Numbered from the stretch's first letter, positions 1-10,652 are shown. The stretch is DNA of 64,000 nucleotides from Prochlorococcus sp. HOT208_60m_813G15 (GCA_002026165.1 MWOS01000094.1:1-64000); one strand, 5' to 3'. Translations and numbers: made by a program. The notes: generated by a model from the sequence alone, not told the origin.

Positions 1-1091
<1,091 letters not shown>

Positions 1092-1403
1092 ATGGCAGCT
1101 GTTTCACTTACAGTCTCTACAGTAAAACCACTGGGAGATAGAATATTTATCAAAGTTTCCGCATCTGAGGAAAAAACTGCTGGTGGCATTCTTTTGCCTG
1201 ATTCAGCTAAAGAAAAACCACAGGTAGGAGAAGTTGCTCAGGTAGGTCCTGGCAAACTTAATGACGATGGTTCTCGACAAACTCCAGAAGTGAGTATTGG
1301 CGACAAAGTTTTGTACAGCAAATATGCTGGAACAGACATTAAATTGGGGGGAGATGAATATGTCTTGCTCTCAGAAAAAGATATTTTAGCTGTAGTAGGC
1401 TGA
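1092..1403 (+). CDS. groES: Co-chaperonin GroES
   Basis: 10-kDa co-chaperonin that caps the GroEL ring in the cytoplasm. The protein has 103 residues, the usual family length. It shows the N-terminal [10 protein letters not shown] strand, the mobile-loop region [11 protein letters not shown] and the C-terminal block [13 protein letters not shown]. It starts at an ATG 22 bp upstream of VKPLGDR-type homology and lies 52 bp before groEL, forming the usual groESL operon. Confidence 0.97.
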
Positions 1404-1440
1404 AATATTTGTTTCAAAAATTATTAAAACTTATTATTAA

Positions 1441-3093
<1,653 letters not shown>

Positions 3094-3125
3094 CTTATAA
3101 GTATTAAGTTAATTAACTTTAATTT

Positions 3126-3153
3126 AAGGGATCATCAAAATGATCCCTTTTTT
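3126..3153. terminator. Bidirectional terminator between groEL and secG
   Basis: Perfect inverted repeat AAGGGATCAT / ATGATCCCTT with a 4-base loop, flanked by T-runs on the plus side and A-rich sequence on the other. It sits between convergent groEL and secG and can serve both. Confidence 0.85.
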
Positions 3154-3163
3154 AATGCAAACC

Positions 3164-3391
3164 TTATGAAATCCATCCAGCGCTTAGAATTATTGCAAGA
3201 GATAAAAATATAATTAAAAAAGTCCAAGTTATTTTGTTTAGAGACGCTTCTGCACTACTTGCGCTATTAAACATTGAGCTTCCACTCGCAGCTATTCCTC
3301 CCATACCATCACCTTTGGGACTATGAAGTAAAACTAAGAGAATTAGAAAAATTCCAGAAAATACCCATATCCAACTAAGAATTTGAATCAT
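3164..3391 (-). CDS. secG: Preprotein translocase subunit SecG
   Basis: Small accessory subunit of the SecYEG translocon in the membrane. The protein has 75 residues with two hydrophobic helices (about 5-22 and 53-72) separated by the diagnostic loop HSPKGDGMGG and a Ser/Ala-rich stretch. Length and topology match cyanobacterial SecG. It lies 23 bp downstream of gpmI on the same strand and is probably co-transcribed with it. Confidence 0.93.
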   Translation of the reverse strand: MIQILSWIWVFSGIFLILLVLLHSPKGDGMGGIAASGSSMFNSASSAEASLNKITWTFLIIFLSLAIILSAGWIS

Positions 3392-3414
3392 TGCTTAAGA
3401 AACTTTTATTAACT

Positions 3415-5037
3415 TTAAACATGTTGAACGACTTTATTATAACCCTTTAACTCGATTTCTTTAATAAGAGATTTACCTGTCATTTCTCTGGGTATTGGGA
3501 GATTTAATAATTGCAATAAAGTTGGAGCAATATCTGCTAAGCCAGCATTATCTCTTAAAGTAATTTCATTTCCCATATTTGGGATTTTTCTTTTTTCTCC
3601 TTCAATCAAAATTAATGGAACTTTATTTGTTGTGTGAGCTGTCCATGGCTCTCCTTCAGTTCCTTTCATTACCTCTGCGTTACCATGGTCGGCTGTTATG
3701 AGAATGCTTCCACCCATTTTACCAGTAGCATTAACTATTTTACCTATACATTTATCTACTTTTTCAATAGCTTTAATTGTTGCATTCATGTTACCTGTAT
3801 GGCCAACCATATCAGGGTTAGCAAAATTGATTACAACAAAAGCATAGTTTCCACTTTTAATTGCTTTAGAGCAACTAATTGTTAATTCTTCAGCAGACAT
3901 TTCGGGTTCCATATCATAAGTTGCGACTCGTGGAGATGGAATTAAATGTCTCTCTTCTCCTGGTAAAGGTATTTCTACACCGCCATTGAAAAAGTATGTT
4001 ACGTGAGGATATTTTTCTGTCTCTGCGGTTCTGTATTGCTTGAGCCCGTTTTCTGAAACTATTTGGCCGATAAAATTATTTAGTGATTCAGGAGGAAATG
4101 CAACCTTAACGGGAAAGCTCGGATCATATTGTGTAAAAGTAACTAAATCAAGAGTTGGAAATTTTTTTCTTTCAAATTCTGAAAATTTTTTTACTGAAAG
4201 AGATTTTACTATTTGTCTTGCTCTGTCTGGACGAAAATTAAAGCAAATCAAACCGTCCCCATCTTTAAGATAGTTTTCAGACATTCTTATGGGCTCTATA
4301 AATTCATCTGTTATGTTTTTGATATAACTTTTTTCTATGTAATCCTGAGGAGAAATATTTGTTATTTGAATATCTGGATCAGTCAAATTAGAATATGCTT
4401 TTTCTGTTCTATCCCATAAAAGATTTCTATCCATTATCCAGTATCTTCCGCATATAGAAGCTATCTCACCTGTATTAAATTTTTTTATACATGACTCTAT
4501 TTGCTTTATATATTTAGAAGCACTTTTTGCGGGAGTATCTCTTCCATCGGTAATAATATGAATTGCAACTTTTTTGATATCATTATCGGATGCCCATTTT
4601 ATTAATCCTAATAAATGATCAATATGGCTATGAACTCCTCCATCAGAACATAATCCCGTGATGTGCAAAGTAGAATTTTTTTTCTTTAATGAATTAGCCA
4701 ACTCATTTAACTCATTAATCAAGCCTAACTGATTATTTTTTACTATATTTGAAATTCTTACAAGTTCTTGTTGTATTATTCTTCCAGAACCAATGGTAAG
4801 GTGCCCTACTTCTGAATTGCCCATTTGACCATCTGGGAGACCTACATCTGATCCACTAGCACTTATTAGAGCGTGAGGATAAGCTTGCCATAATGAATCC
4901 ATGATTGGGGTATTTGCATTTTTTATAGCATTATCTAGTATCTCTTTTCGGTATCCCCAACCATCCAGTATTGCAAGAACTACAGGGCTCTGAGGAACGC
5001 TTAATCTTTTTATATTTTTGCTGCTAATCTTTGACAT
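3415..5037 (-). CDS. gpmI: 2,3-bisphosphoglycerate-independent phosphoglycerate mutase
   Basis: Interconverts 3- and 2-phosphoglycerate in glycolysis using two Mn2+ ions. The 540 residues are slightly longer than the family norm (about 510-530). Visible motifs are the metal site AILDGWGYR, the nucleophile loop [11 protein letters not shown] (phosphorylated Ser), TDGRDTPA, and the C-terminal metal site TADHGNAE. It is divergent from pyrR. Confidence 0.96.
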   Translation of the reverse strand: MSKISSKNIKRLSVPQSPVVLAILDGWGYRKEILDNAIKNANTPIMDSLWQAYPHALISASGSDVGLPDGQMGNSEVGHLTIGSGRIIQQELVRISNIVKNNQLGLINELNELANSLKKKNSTLHITGLCSDGGVHSHIDHLLGLIKWASDNDIKKVAIHIITDGRDTPAKSASKYIKQIESCIKKFNTGEIASICGRYWIMDRNLLWDRTEKAYSNLTDPDIQITNISPQDYIEKSYIKNITDEFIEPIRMSENYLKDGDGLICFNFRPDRARQIVKSLSVKKFSEFERKKFPTLDLVTFTQYDPSFPVKVAFPPESLNNFIGQIVSENGLKQYRTAETEKYPHVTYFFNGGVEIPLPGEERHLIPSPRVATYDMEPEMSAEELTISCSKAIKSGNYAFVVINFANPDMVGHTGNMNATIKAIEKVDKCIGKIVNATGKMGGSILITADHGNAEVMKGTEGEPWTAHTTNKVPLILIEGEKRKIPNMGNEITLRDNAGLADIAPTLLQLLNLPIPREMTGKSLIKEIELKGYNKVVQHV

Positions 5038-5175
5038 TTTTAGATCAAATTCATTTTTAACTGATCCAACCTTAAATTTAGCTTCAAACGTTGCTCTTTA
5101 ACAATTTATATTTAACATAGTTAGCTTTTGCTAATTTTATGAAAACATTGTACGAATTTTATTTATTGATAAATC

Positions 5176-5712
5176 ATGCCCAAGAAAACAAAAAAGATCG
5201 TAATACTTACTGAAGTTGAGCTTAGAAAAACTCTCTCTCGTTTAACTTCCGAAATTATTGAAAAAGTTAAAGACCTAGATAACCTTCTTTTGGTTGGTAT
5301 TCCGACCAGAGGAATTGAGCTGACTGAAGTCCTAGAAAAGGAATTATTTTCTAAGACAGGCGTAAGGGTTAGAAAAGGAAAAATTGATCCAACTTTCTAT
5401 AGAGATGACCAAAATAGAGTTGGAACTCGCCTAATAGAGGCTACTGATATTCCAACACCTATTGAGAATCAAGAAATTCTACTAATTGATGATGTAATCT
5501 ATACAGGAAGAACAATTAGGGCTGCAATGGATGCATTATATTCATGGGGAAGACCTCAAAGAGTAATGTTATTAGTAATGGTAGATAGAGGACATAGAGA
5601 ATTACCTATTCAACCAGATTTTTGTGGTAAAAAAGTATCAACAAGTAAAAATGAAAGTATAAGTTTGCGTTTAAATAATATTGATAATGAAGAAGGGGTT
5701 TTTCTTGATTAG
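5176..5712 (+). CDS. pyrR: PyrR-type uracil phosphoribosyltransferase / pyrimidine regulator
   Basis: PRPP-dependent phosphoribosyltransferase-fold protein. In other bacteria PyrR binds pyr mRNA and also makes UMP from uracil. The 178 residues carry the family block VGIPTRGIELTE and the PRPP loop LLIDDVIYTGRTIRAAMDAL. No pyr biosynthesis genes or obvious anti-terminator lie next to it, so salvage may be its main role here; that last point is inference. It is convergent with the Hsp70-like gene, 6 bp apart. Confidence 0.93.
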   Translation: MPKKTKKIVILTEVELRKTLSRLTSEIIEKVKDLDNLLLVGIPTRGIELTEVLEKELFSKTGVRVRKGKIDPTFYRDDQNRVGTRLIEATDIPTPIENQEILLIDDVIYTGRTIRAAMDALYSWGRPQRVMLLVMVDRGHRELPIQPDFCGKKVSTSKNESISLRLNNIDNEEGVFLD

Positions 5713-5718
5713 CTTATT

Positions 5719-7287
5719 CTAGAAGATATTGCCTAAATTATATTCACCCATAAATTCATCTTTGATATCAAAACACTTAACTAATAAATCAGCACTTTTA
5801 GTGATTTTAAAAAAAAGTTTTAAGCTATCTTCTCCAATATTCAATTTATTTTTTAAAACGATTTTGAGTGGTTTTTTGTCCCATGTAATAATTTCTTCCT
5901 CATTCTGAACCTCTGATAACTTTGGTAATCCATTTTCAAAAATCACATCATATGATCTTTCTTTTTTTGTTTCTCCAATTATTATTTCGAATGTTTCCTG
6001 ATTATTTTTACTTGCTTGAAGGATAAGTTTAAATGGGTTTTCAGTTGGCCATGTTTGACCTTTGCAAAAAATAGGATGCCAGAAATGTTTTTTTTCTCTC
6101 TTATTTAATAGTCTTATAGATAATCCTTTGGTTAAAATATCTTTAATTTTTACTCCTGGGGTCATTGCTAAAGCTCCTAAAGCTATTGATTCAATAGGAG
6201 GTGGGGACTCTATTTGAATTTTGGAAGTTTTTTTTGTTATCCATTCTTTAATTAACGGTATTTGAGTTCCCCCTCCAACCAAAATAATTGAATTTAAGTC
6301 GTTTAGGGAGCAAAATTTTCCTCTTGCTTGATTTAGTAAATCTTTTAGTAAGGAGTTAAGGTGATTAAGAAGATTATTTTCAATGAGTATTTTCTCGAAT
6401 ATTTCTTTACTAAGGTAAAAAACTTTTTCTTCAGATTGTTCAGTAAATAATTTTATGGGATATTTATCTTCATATTTGACTTCAGATGAACTTAGTTTAC
6501 ATTTTATCGCTTCTGCATTAAAAAGATTTTTGGCAAAATTATTACCTGGAATGAAATAATCAACTATCCATTGATCAATATCTTTCCCACCAATTTTTGA
6601 TCCTGTTTTCCCAATTATCTCAGCACACCTTATTTTCTGTTTTGAAATTGAGCTTACATTATTACCATTAAATTTTAATAATTCAGCTATTGGACCAGAT
6701 TTTCCTTCTCCTCCCTCTAATTTGACTATATTCATATCGACTGTACTTCCTCCAATATCTAATGTCATAATTTTTGAGCCAAATGGTTTATTTATTCCTA
6801 AACTTGCCGCAGTAGGCTCATCAACAAGAGCTATTTCATCTACAGAAATATCCTCGCAAAGGTTAACTAACCATTCTCTGTATCCCTTGTATGTATCTAT
6901 AGGAGCAGTTAAAACAAGTCTTTTGATCTCATACTTGTGCGGAATGTTTGCCCACAAAATTTGAAAAAATTTTTCGCCACATTCATGTGGGTTTAAAATA
7001 TTTTTTTGGTTATTTTTTTCAATAGAATTTCCAATCAATCTTTTAAAGTTCGAATGAAAAAATAAATCAGAATTTGAGTTATCCCTCATCTCTAGAGCAC
7101 CCATACCTATTCTGGTAATATTTGAAGGTTCCTCGAACCAAACTACTGAAGGAATAACTCCTGGAGAAGATGTAATATTCGGTATTTCAACTAAAACAGA
7201 ATTTATATCTTTTTGATCTTGAAAAGCTACAACAGTATTAGTGTTCCCTAAATCAATAGCAAGTGTTCCAGATAAACTTTCTTCCAT
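5719..7287 (-). CDS. Hsp70-like actin-fold ATPase (short DnaK relative)
   Basis: A 522-residue Hsp70-superfamily protein. The N-terminal ATPase domain has the phosphate-1 loop AIDLGNTNTVVAF, the phosphate-2 loop TLDIGGSTVDMN and the adenosine loop ILVGGGTQIP. Residues after about 390 form a short substrate-binding-like region with no DnaK lid and no EEVD-like tail, so it is about 110 residues shorter than DnaK. Such divergent Hsp70 proteins occur beside canonical DnaK in cyanobacteria. The client is unknown. Confidence 0.85.
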   Translation of the reverse strand: MEESLSGTLAIDLGNTNTVVAFQDQKDINSVLVEIPNITSSPGVIPSVVWFEEPSNITRIGMGALEMRDNSNSDLFFHSNFKRLIGNSIEKNNQKNILNPHECGEKFFQILWANIPHKYEIKRLVLTAPIDTYKGYREWLVNLCEDISVDEIALVDEPTAASLGINKPFGSKIMTLDIGGSTVDMNIVKLEGGEGKSGPIAELLKFNGNNVSSISKQKIRCAEIIGKTGSKIGGKDIDQWIVDYFIPGNNFAKNLFNAEAIKCKLSSSEVKYEDKYPIKLFTEQSEEKVFYLSKEIFEKILIENNLLNHLNSLLKDLLNQARGKFCSLNDLNSIILVGGGTQIPLIKEWITKKTSKIQIESPPPIESIALGALAMTPGVKIKDILTKGLSIRLLNKREKKHFWHPIFCKGQTWPTENPFKLILQASKNNQETFEIIIGETKKERSYDVIFENGLPKLSEVQNEEEIITWDKKPLKIVLKNKLNIGEDSLKLFFKITKSADLLVKCFDIKDEFMGEYNLGNIF

Positions 7288-7386
7288 ATGAAATTATTTA
7301 AAAAAAATTAAGTTCTTTTTGTAATTTATGTTTTGAAACGGTCGAATAAACTGTAAGATATATTTTATAGTAAAAAATTTTTTTTA

Positions 7387-7623
7387 ATGAACATATCTAA
7401 TAATGCAGGAATTGATTCTAATGATCTTGCAAAGAGAGGTGAGAGTTTGATAAGAAAATCAACTAATAGATATTTAACTACAGTGAAAATTGCTTTCAGA
7501 GCTAAGCAAAGGCGTTTTGATGATTTTGATGGCTTATTAGAGGAGTCAACTATTAAACCCGTTCAAAGGTCAATTATTGAACTAAGCGATGAACAAGATC
7601 AACCAGATTTACTTCCAGGCTAA
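7387..7623 (+). CDS. rpoZ: RNA polymerase omega subunit
   Basis: Small assembly subunit of RNA polymerase. The 78 residues match the cyanobacterial omega pattern: a central conserved helix ([20 protein letters not shown], about 22-41) followed by an acidic tail [11 protein letters not shown]. The DUF1818 gene begins two bases after its stop, an arrangement that suggests co-transcription. Confidence 0.9.
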   Translation: MNISNNAGIDSNDLAKRGESLIRKSTNRYLTTVKIAFRAKQRRFDDFDGLLEESTIKPVQRSIIELSDEQDQPDLLPG

Positions 7624-7625
7624 TT

Positions 7626-7997
7626 TTGGTAAAAGACCAAAAAAGATGGAGATTACTTAGAGATTTTAAAAAAGGCAAATTTTGCTTTTTGATTAGTGTT
7701 GATAATTGGTCAATTGAGTTACAAAAAAGTGAATTCTATTCACTTTACCTTCTACTCTTAAAAATTAATGAACAATTATTAGTTACCAAAGATCAACTAA
7801 TGGATGAAGAGTCTATCACTTTAGAATTAGAAAAACTTCCTTGGTTTATTCAGTTAGAGGGAAAAAAGAATGAATGGAGTTTAAGGTTTGTCTTTGAAAG
7901 CCAAGACCAAACTAGATCCTTCGAAATGTATTGGCCGATACCAATTGCGCAAAATTTATTTTATGAAATAAAAAAAATGTGGGAATCAATGGATTAA
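7626..7997 (+). CDS. DUF1818 family protein
   Basis: A 123-residue conserved cyanobacterial protein of unknown function. The DUF1818 pattern is visible: an N-terminal RWRLLRDFKKGKFCFLI block, a central acidic segment, and a C-terminal SFEMYWPIP strand. The start is a TTG or GTG-type codon two bases after rpoZ, and the tight spacing suggests one transcript. No membrane segment or catalytic motif. Confidence 0.8.
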   Translation: MVKDQKRWRLLRDFKKGKFCFLISVDNWSIELQKSEFYSLYLLLLKINEQLLVTKDQLMDEESITLELEKLPWFIQLEGKKNEWSLRFVFESQDQTRSFEMYWPIPIAQNLFYEIKKMWESMD

Positions 7998-8308
7998 AAG
8001 ATAAAAAAAATTGGAAATTTTAGAAAATATTTCCCCTTAAAAAATTTTTTTTTCACAACTTTTCCACAGCATTTTTTTTAAACATATCTATTGATCTATA
8101 GTTTGTGGAAAACTTCTGATTTTATATAAATCTTTATATTTCGGCAAGATTTAATTTTACAAAATTAATTTCCTTGAAAACCTTCTATATGAACGGATTC
8201 TCATTATTCTATGACCTGAGACTGTTTCTTTATAACCCTTGTTGACGATTTAGTGATTTTGGAGAAAACTAAATTTTGTAGATTTAATTTTTAACTAGTT
8301 TTTTCAAT
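7998..8308. other. Intergenic region with two inverted DnaA-box-like sequences
   Basis: A 311-bp gap without a gene. It carries TTTTCCACA at 8060-8068 and its reverse complement TGTGGAAAA at 8104-8112, pointing toward each other across 35 bp. TTTTCCACA matches the DnaA-box form described for cyanobacteria. The rest is A+T-rich; a TTGACG at about 8242 may belong to the promoter of the downstream DUF2811 gene. Confidence 0.5.
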
Positions 8309-8560
8309 ATGCAAGAGTTCAATTACGAAGAAAATTCAAAAGTTTTAATTCATAAAGATGAAGTAATAAGTTTCAAATGTGAACTTCAAGAAAATCTTCA
8401 AAAGGCTATGAAAAAATTTGTTGAGGAGCATCCTAACTGGGATCAATACAGGATACTACAAGCTGCTATTGCAGGATTTTTGATGCAAAAAGGATTTCAA
8501 AATAGGGATTTAACGAGACTCTATATTGGCAATATGTTTTCAATGAATTTTAAGAACTAA
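8309..8560 (+). CDS. DUF2811 family protein
   Basis: An 83-residue soluble protein of a cyanobacterial family. The core ISFKCELQENLQKAMKKFVE followed by HPNWDQYRILQAAIAGFLMQ and a C-terminal NRDLTRLYIGNMF fits DUF2811. Function unknown. It is convergent with the EVE-domain gene, with stops 7 bp apart. Confidence 0.8.
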   Translation: MQEFNYEENSKVLIHKDEVISFKCELQENLQKAMKKFVEEHPNWDQYRILQAAIAGFLMQKGFQNRDLTRLYIGNMFSMNFKN

Positions 8561-8567
8561 AAATTTT

Positions 8568-9026
8568 TTATATTTTTTTTATAAGTATTTTTGCAATATC
8601 ATTTCTTACGGGTAAAATAGATAACCTATTTCCTTTTTTTACCACTAATAACTCATCCTCATTAAATAAAATCTTTAACTCAGGTAAACTTAAAATCTTA
8701 TCTGACTTAGATTTATATTTTACTTTTACACAATCCCATCTCGGATTATCAGGTTTCGATTTTGGATCAAAATATTTCGAATCCTTATCAAATTGAGTAG
8801 GATCAACAATATTTAGATCTATTACCTCCATGAGTCCTACAATACCTGGGGGTTTACAGTTCGAATGATAGAAAAAAACTTTATCTCCTTTATTCATTTT
8901 TCTCATAAAATTGCGAGCCTGATAATTTCTTATTCCGTCCCATAAAGTTACACCGTCATTTTTTAAAGTATCTATGCTATAGGCATCAGGCTCACTCTTC
9001 ATTAGCCAAAACTTTTCTTCAGTCAT
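8568..9026 (-). CDS. EVE domain protein (THYN1-like)
   Basis: A 152-residue EVE-domain protein. The fold is related to PUA/YTH and binds modified bases in DNA or RNA. Visible blocks are FWLMKSEPDAYSID, TLWDGIRNYQARNFMRKM, VFFYHSNCKPPGIVGLMEV and the C-terminal SILPV strand. The first in-frame ATG lies 48 bp further upstream (9074), but homology starts at MTEEKFWLMKSEP, so 9026 is preferred. The first codons and upstream region of this gene recur three more times in the window as short fragments. Confidence 0.88.
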   Translation of the reverse strand: MTEEKFWLMKSEPDAYSIDTLKNDGVTLWDGIRNYQARNFMRKMNKGDKVFFYHSNCKPPGIVGLMEVIDLNIVDPTQFDKDSKYFDPKSKPDNPRWDCVKVKYKSKSDKILSLPELKILFNEDELLVVKKGNRLSILPVRNDIAKILIKKI

Positions 9027-9125
9027 ATCAAGGGATTTGGGCGATTTTTTGGGCTTCCATGAGGCTTTACCCAAACTTTTCTAGTATAAATTTATTATCC
9101 AACAAAGTTTCTATTTAGGAAAGTG
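8990..9125 (-). repeat. EVE 5'-end repeat, copy 1 (intact gene)
   Basis: The reference copy of a repeat that starts in upstream DNA (reverse strand CTTTCCTAAATAGAAACTTT, then TTGGATAATAAA) and runs into the EVE start MTEEKFWLMKSEP. Related but decayed copies lie near 11.3, 14.9 and 17.85 kb. Confidence 0.7.
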
Positions 9126-9173
9126 TACCCCTTTCCTCTATATATCATGACGGTACCCCTTTATAAATTACGC

Positions 9174-9539
9174 TTATCTGTTGGAAATATTGAAGGAAAA
9201 ATCTTTAATCGAGAATTTATTAAATAATGACTTACCTATATCTGAACCCACACCTTTGTTCTTGAGTTCCTTTTGATATGCCTCTTTGCTTGAGAGAATG
9301 ATTTCTTTAATCGAGAATTTACTAAATAATGACTTACCTATTTGTGAACCCACACCGTTGTTCTTGAGTTCCTTTTGATATGCCTCTTTGCTTGAGAGAA
9401 TGATATCTTTAATCGAGAATTTATTAAATAATGACTTACCTATATCTGAACCCACACCTTTGTTCTTGAGTTCCTTTTGATATGCCTCTTTACTTGAGAG
9501 AATGATATCTTTAATCGAGAATTTATTTAACAATGACAT
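9174..9539 (-). CDS. Protein made of 34-residue tandem repeats
   Basis: Not recognised. The 121 residues consist of three near-identical 34-residue units (2-35, 36-69, 70-103) and a fourth cut off after nine residues and replaced by a short tail ending FNISNR. Each unit contains KFSIKDIILSSKEAYQKEL and a Gly-rich turn VGSDIGK, suggesting helix-turn repeats. The 102-bp DNA units are almost identical, which points to recent expansion or gene conversion. No signal peptide or membrane segment. Confidence 0.75.
   Translation of the reverse strand: MSLLNKFSIKDIILSSKEAYQKELKNKGVGSDIGKSLFNKFSIKDIILSSKEAYQKELKNNGVGSQIGKSLFSKFSIKEIILSSKEAYQKELKNKGVGSDIGKSLFNKFSIKDFSFNISNR
9181..9530. repeat. 102-bp tandem repeat inside a coding region
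   Basis: Three in-frame 102-bp units plus a partial one. Units differ at only a few positions (for example AATGATTTC versus AATGATATC, and ATATCTGAAC versus ATTTGTGAAC). The period is a multiple of three, so the reading frame is kept. Confidence 0.85.
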
Positions 9540-9569
9540 TCTTATTTGGGAAAATTGCTTTGTAGATGA

Positions 9570-9707
9570 TCACATCATCTCGTAATTATCAAATTTAGTT
9601 TTTAACTTTGCTGCTTTATGTATTAGTCTAACTGCTTCTTTTCTTCCAGTAGCTTGTTGCGCATGATGCATTAATTCAGCATATTTTTTTACGATTTTCT
9701 TTTGCAT
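9570..9707 (-). CDS. Basic 45-residue micro-protein
   Basis: Not recognised. Frame from an ATG at 9707 to a TGA at 9570. The protein begins MQKKIVKKYAELMHHAQQAT and contains RKEAVRLIHKAAKL, a lysine-rich amphipathic helix without membrane segment. Helical periodicity and a lack of stops in an A+T-rich region support coding. Confidence 0.6.
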   Translation of the reverse strand: MQKKIVKKYAELMHHAQQATGRKEAVRLIHKAAKLKTKFDNYEMM

Positions 9708-10069
9708 GGTTTAGATTAAATAAAGACCGTTTTTGAATCTAAAGCTGCAAGGAACAACTTTCAGAAGATAAGGAATCAACGGTAAAACCTCAGAGTCAAC
9801 AAATTGGAACGGGTTAACTCGTGAGTTAAATATATAATCAATTAGTTAAATACCTGTTGGTATCTATGATTACATTGTTTTCAAATCCTGATTTATTTTA
9901 GTTTTATCTATAGTGGAGAAGGTTTCTTTTTAAATAATGAGCGTGTTTTAAATCTTGAATTGATCTCTAATAATTTATGGTTGGCTTCTGTTGTATCCCT
10001 TCAACTGCCTCATGGCAACCATGTATTAATTTTAGGACTGCTTAAGTATTTTTTGATTCAAAATATATA
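9708..10069. other. Intergenic stretch, possible gene remnant
   Basis: A 450-bp gap follows the 45-residue gene, and its first 360 bp are covered here. About 9870 to 10117 on the plus strand is open but has no ATG or GTG start, and its hypothetical product (containing LQLPHGNHVLILG) matches nothing I recognise. It may be a dead gene fragment or chance. The last part holds the promoter block annotated separately. Confidence 0.3.
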
Positions 10070-10110
10070 CCTCTTCCCGTACCTAATAGTTCCTCAAACC
10101 GACCTATAAA
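10070..10110 (+). promoter_or_regulatory. Conserved upstream block, copy E1
   Basis: Reads CCCGTACCTAATAGTTCCTC, then AAACCGACC and TATAAA (10105-10110), which fits a -10 element. The same block precedes the genes starting at 13151 and 29280 in the same relative orientation. Inferred to be a promoter with a shared activator or regulator site. Confidence 0.6.
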
Positions 10111-10158
10111 TTTCAAGGCTATAGGAGGACAATATAAGTATAGATCATGGAGGTCTAA

Positions 10159-10341
10159 ATGAAACTATTCAATCAATTCACAATCCTTCCAAGATACCTA
10201 AAAGCATTTAATTATGCTGGAAACAGAATGGAAGAAATAACAAGAAATCTTGATAGAGATAACCATTTATTTGAAGACTATTGGAAGAGGGAATGTAGAG
10301 AACATCCAACTAATCAGCATTGTTTAGTCTATTGCGACTGA
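10159..10341 (+). CDS. Cys-tail micro-protein, family A member 1
   Basis: A 60-residue protein of a small paralogous family. It begins MKLFNQFTILPRY and ends with DYWKRECREHPTNQHCLVYC plus D, i.e. E-C-x4-P-x4-C-x3-C-D. A clear ribosome-binding site GGAGG lies at 10150-10154. Relatives in this window are at 29128-29280 and 28778-28924, with a partial relative at 10653-10787. The conserved cysteines could bind a metal or form disulfides; function unknown. Confidence 0.75.
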   Translation: MKLFNQFTILPRYLKAFNYAGNRMEEITRNLDRDNHLFEDYWKRECREHPTNQHCLVYCD

Positions 10342-10359
10342 GAATTTTAATCTTAAGGG

Positions 10360-10388
10360 TTGACAACTGAGTATAAATACTCTATAAA
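10360..10388 (+). promoter_or_regulatory. Promoter with palindromic operator, leader-RNA locus copy 1
   Basis: TTGACA at 10360-10365 and TATAAA at 10383-10388 are separated by exactly 17 bp. The last 14 bp of the spacer are the palindrome GAGTATAAATACTC (10369-10382). Copy 2 at 32043-32071 has the same architecture with AAGTATAAATACTT, so the outer pair changed together. Expected transcription start is near 10395. Confidence 0.8.
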
Positions 10389-10394
10389 TAAAGT

Positions 10395-10492
10395 GTAGTA
10401 AATGCTACCAAATCGTCCGATCTACTATTAGATAGACCGCAGTACGAATCAAGCCATAGGACGGGGACTTGATCAAGACAAGGAGCTGCATC
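10395..10492 (+). ncRNA. Structured leader RNA, copy 1 (H-type pseudoknot candidate)
   Basis: The leader runs from the predicted start to the ATG at 10493. S1 pairs CGTCC (10414-10418) with GGACG (10459-10463). S2 pairs ATCAAG (10448-10453) with CTTGAT (10468-10473). Because GGACG lies in the S2 loop this is an H-type pseudoknot. Between the S1 strands is a stem CGATCTA / TAGACCG with one mismatch, which would compete with S1 for the shared C at 10418. The ribosome-binding site AGGAG (10481-10485) is 8 bases after S2, so folding could control translation. Copy 2 supports S2 by a compensated change. Could be a catalogued Yfr RNA. Confidence 0.6.
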
Positions 10493-10594
10493 ATGGTAAA
10501 CATGTATTTTAACGGCAAATCTTTCGTATATTGCAAGAGCCAAGAAGAGAAAAAAATAAAGCTTACTTATAGAGGATCTAGTTACTTGAGATAA
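10493..10594 (+). CDS. 33-residue DUF4278-like peptide, copy 1
   Basis: Frame ATG 10493 to TAA 10594, preceded by AGGAG seven bases upstream. The peptide contains MYFNGKSFVYC and ends with LTYRGSSYLR; LTYRG-x-x-Y is the signature of the cyanobacterial DUF4278 family. Compared with copy 2, most early codon differences are silent (for example TTT/TTC, AAC/AAT, GGC/GGA, TGC/TGT), which indicates selection on the peptide. An internal in-frame ATG at codon 4 is an alternative start. Confidence 0.75.
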   Translation: MVNMYFNGKSFVYCKSQEEKKIKLTYRGSSYLR

Positions 10595-10652
10595 ATAAAA
10601 TCTCATATCTATTAGATATTCAATAAACTATTTTTTTTAGAGGTGTTATGCC

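Noticed and set aside
9181-9530. CRISPR array
   Set aside because: The 102-bp units are contiguous, in frame and without unique spacers; a protein-repeat gene explains them.
9870-10117. 82-codon open frame on the plus strand
   Set aside because: No start codon, no recognisable domain, and it runs through the E1 promoter block; mentioned only as a possible remnant.
10395-10492. Match to the glutamine riboswitch (glnA) or downstream-peptide motif
   Set aside because: GGACGG is present, but the ordered AGUAGG/GAAGG E-loop arrangement of those motifs is not seen, so I do not assign them.
10382-10606. 74-residue frame antisense to leader-RNA locus copy 1
   Set aside because: Sits opposite the promoter, leader and peptide; the plus strand has conserved signals, duplicated at 32 kb, where no matching antisense frame is kept.
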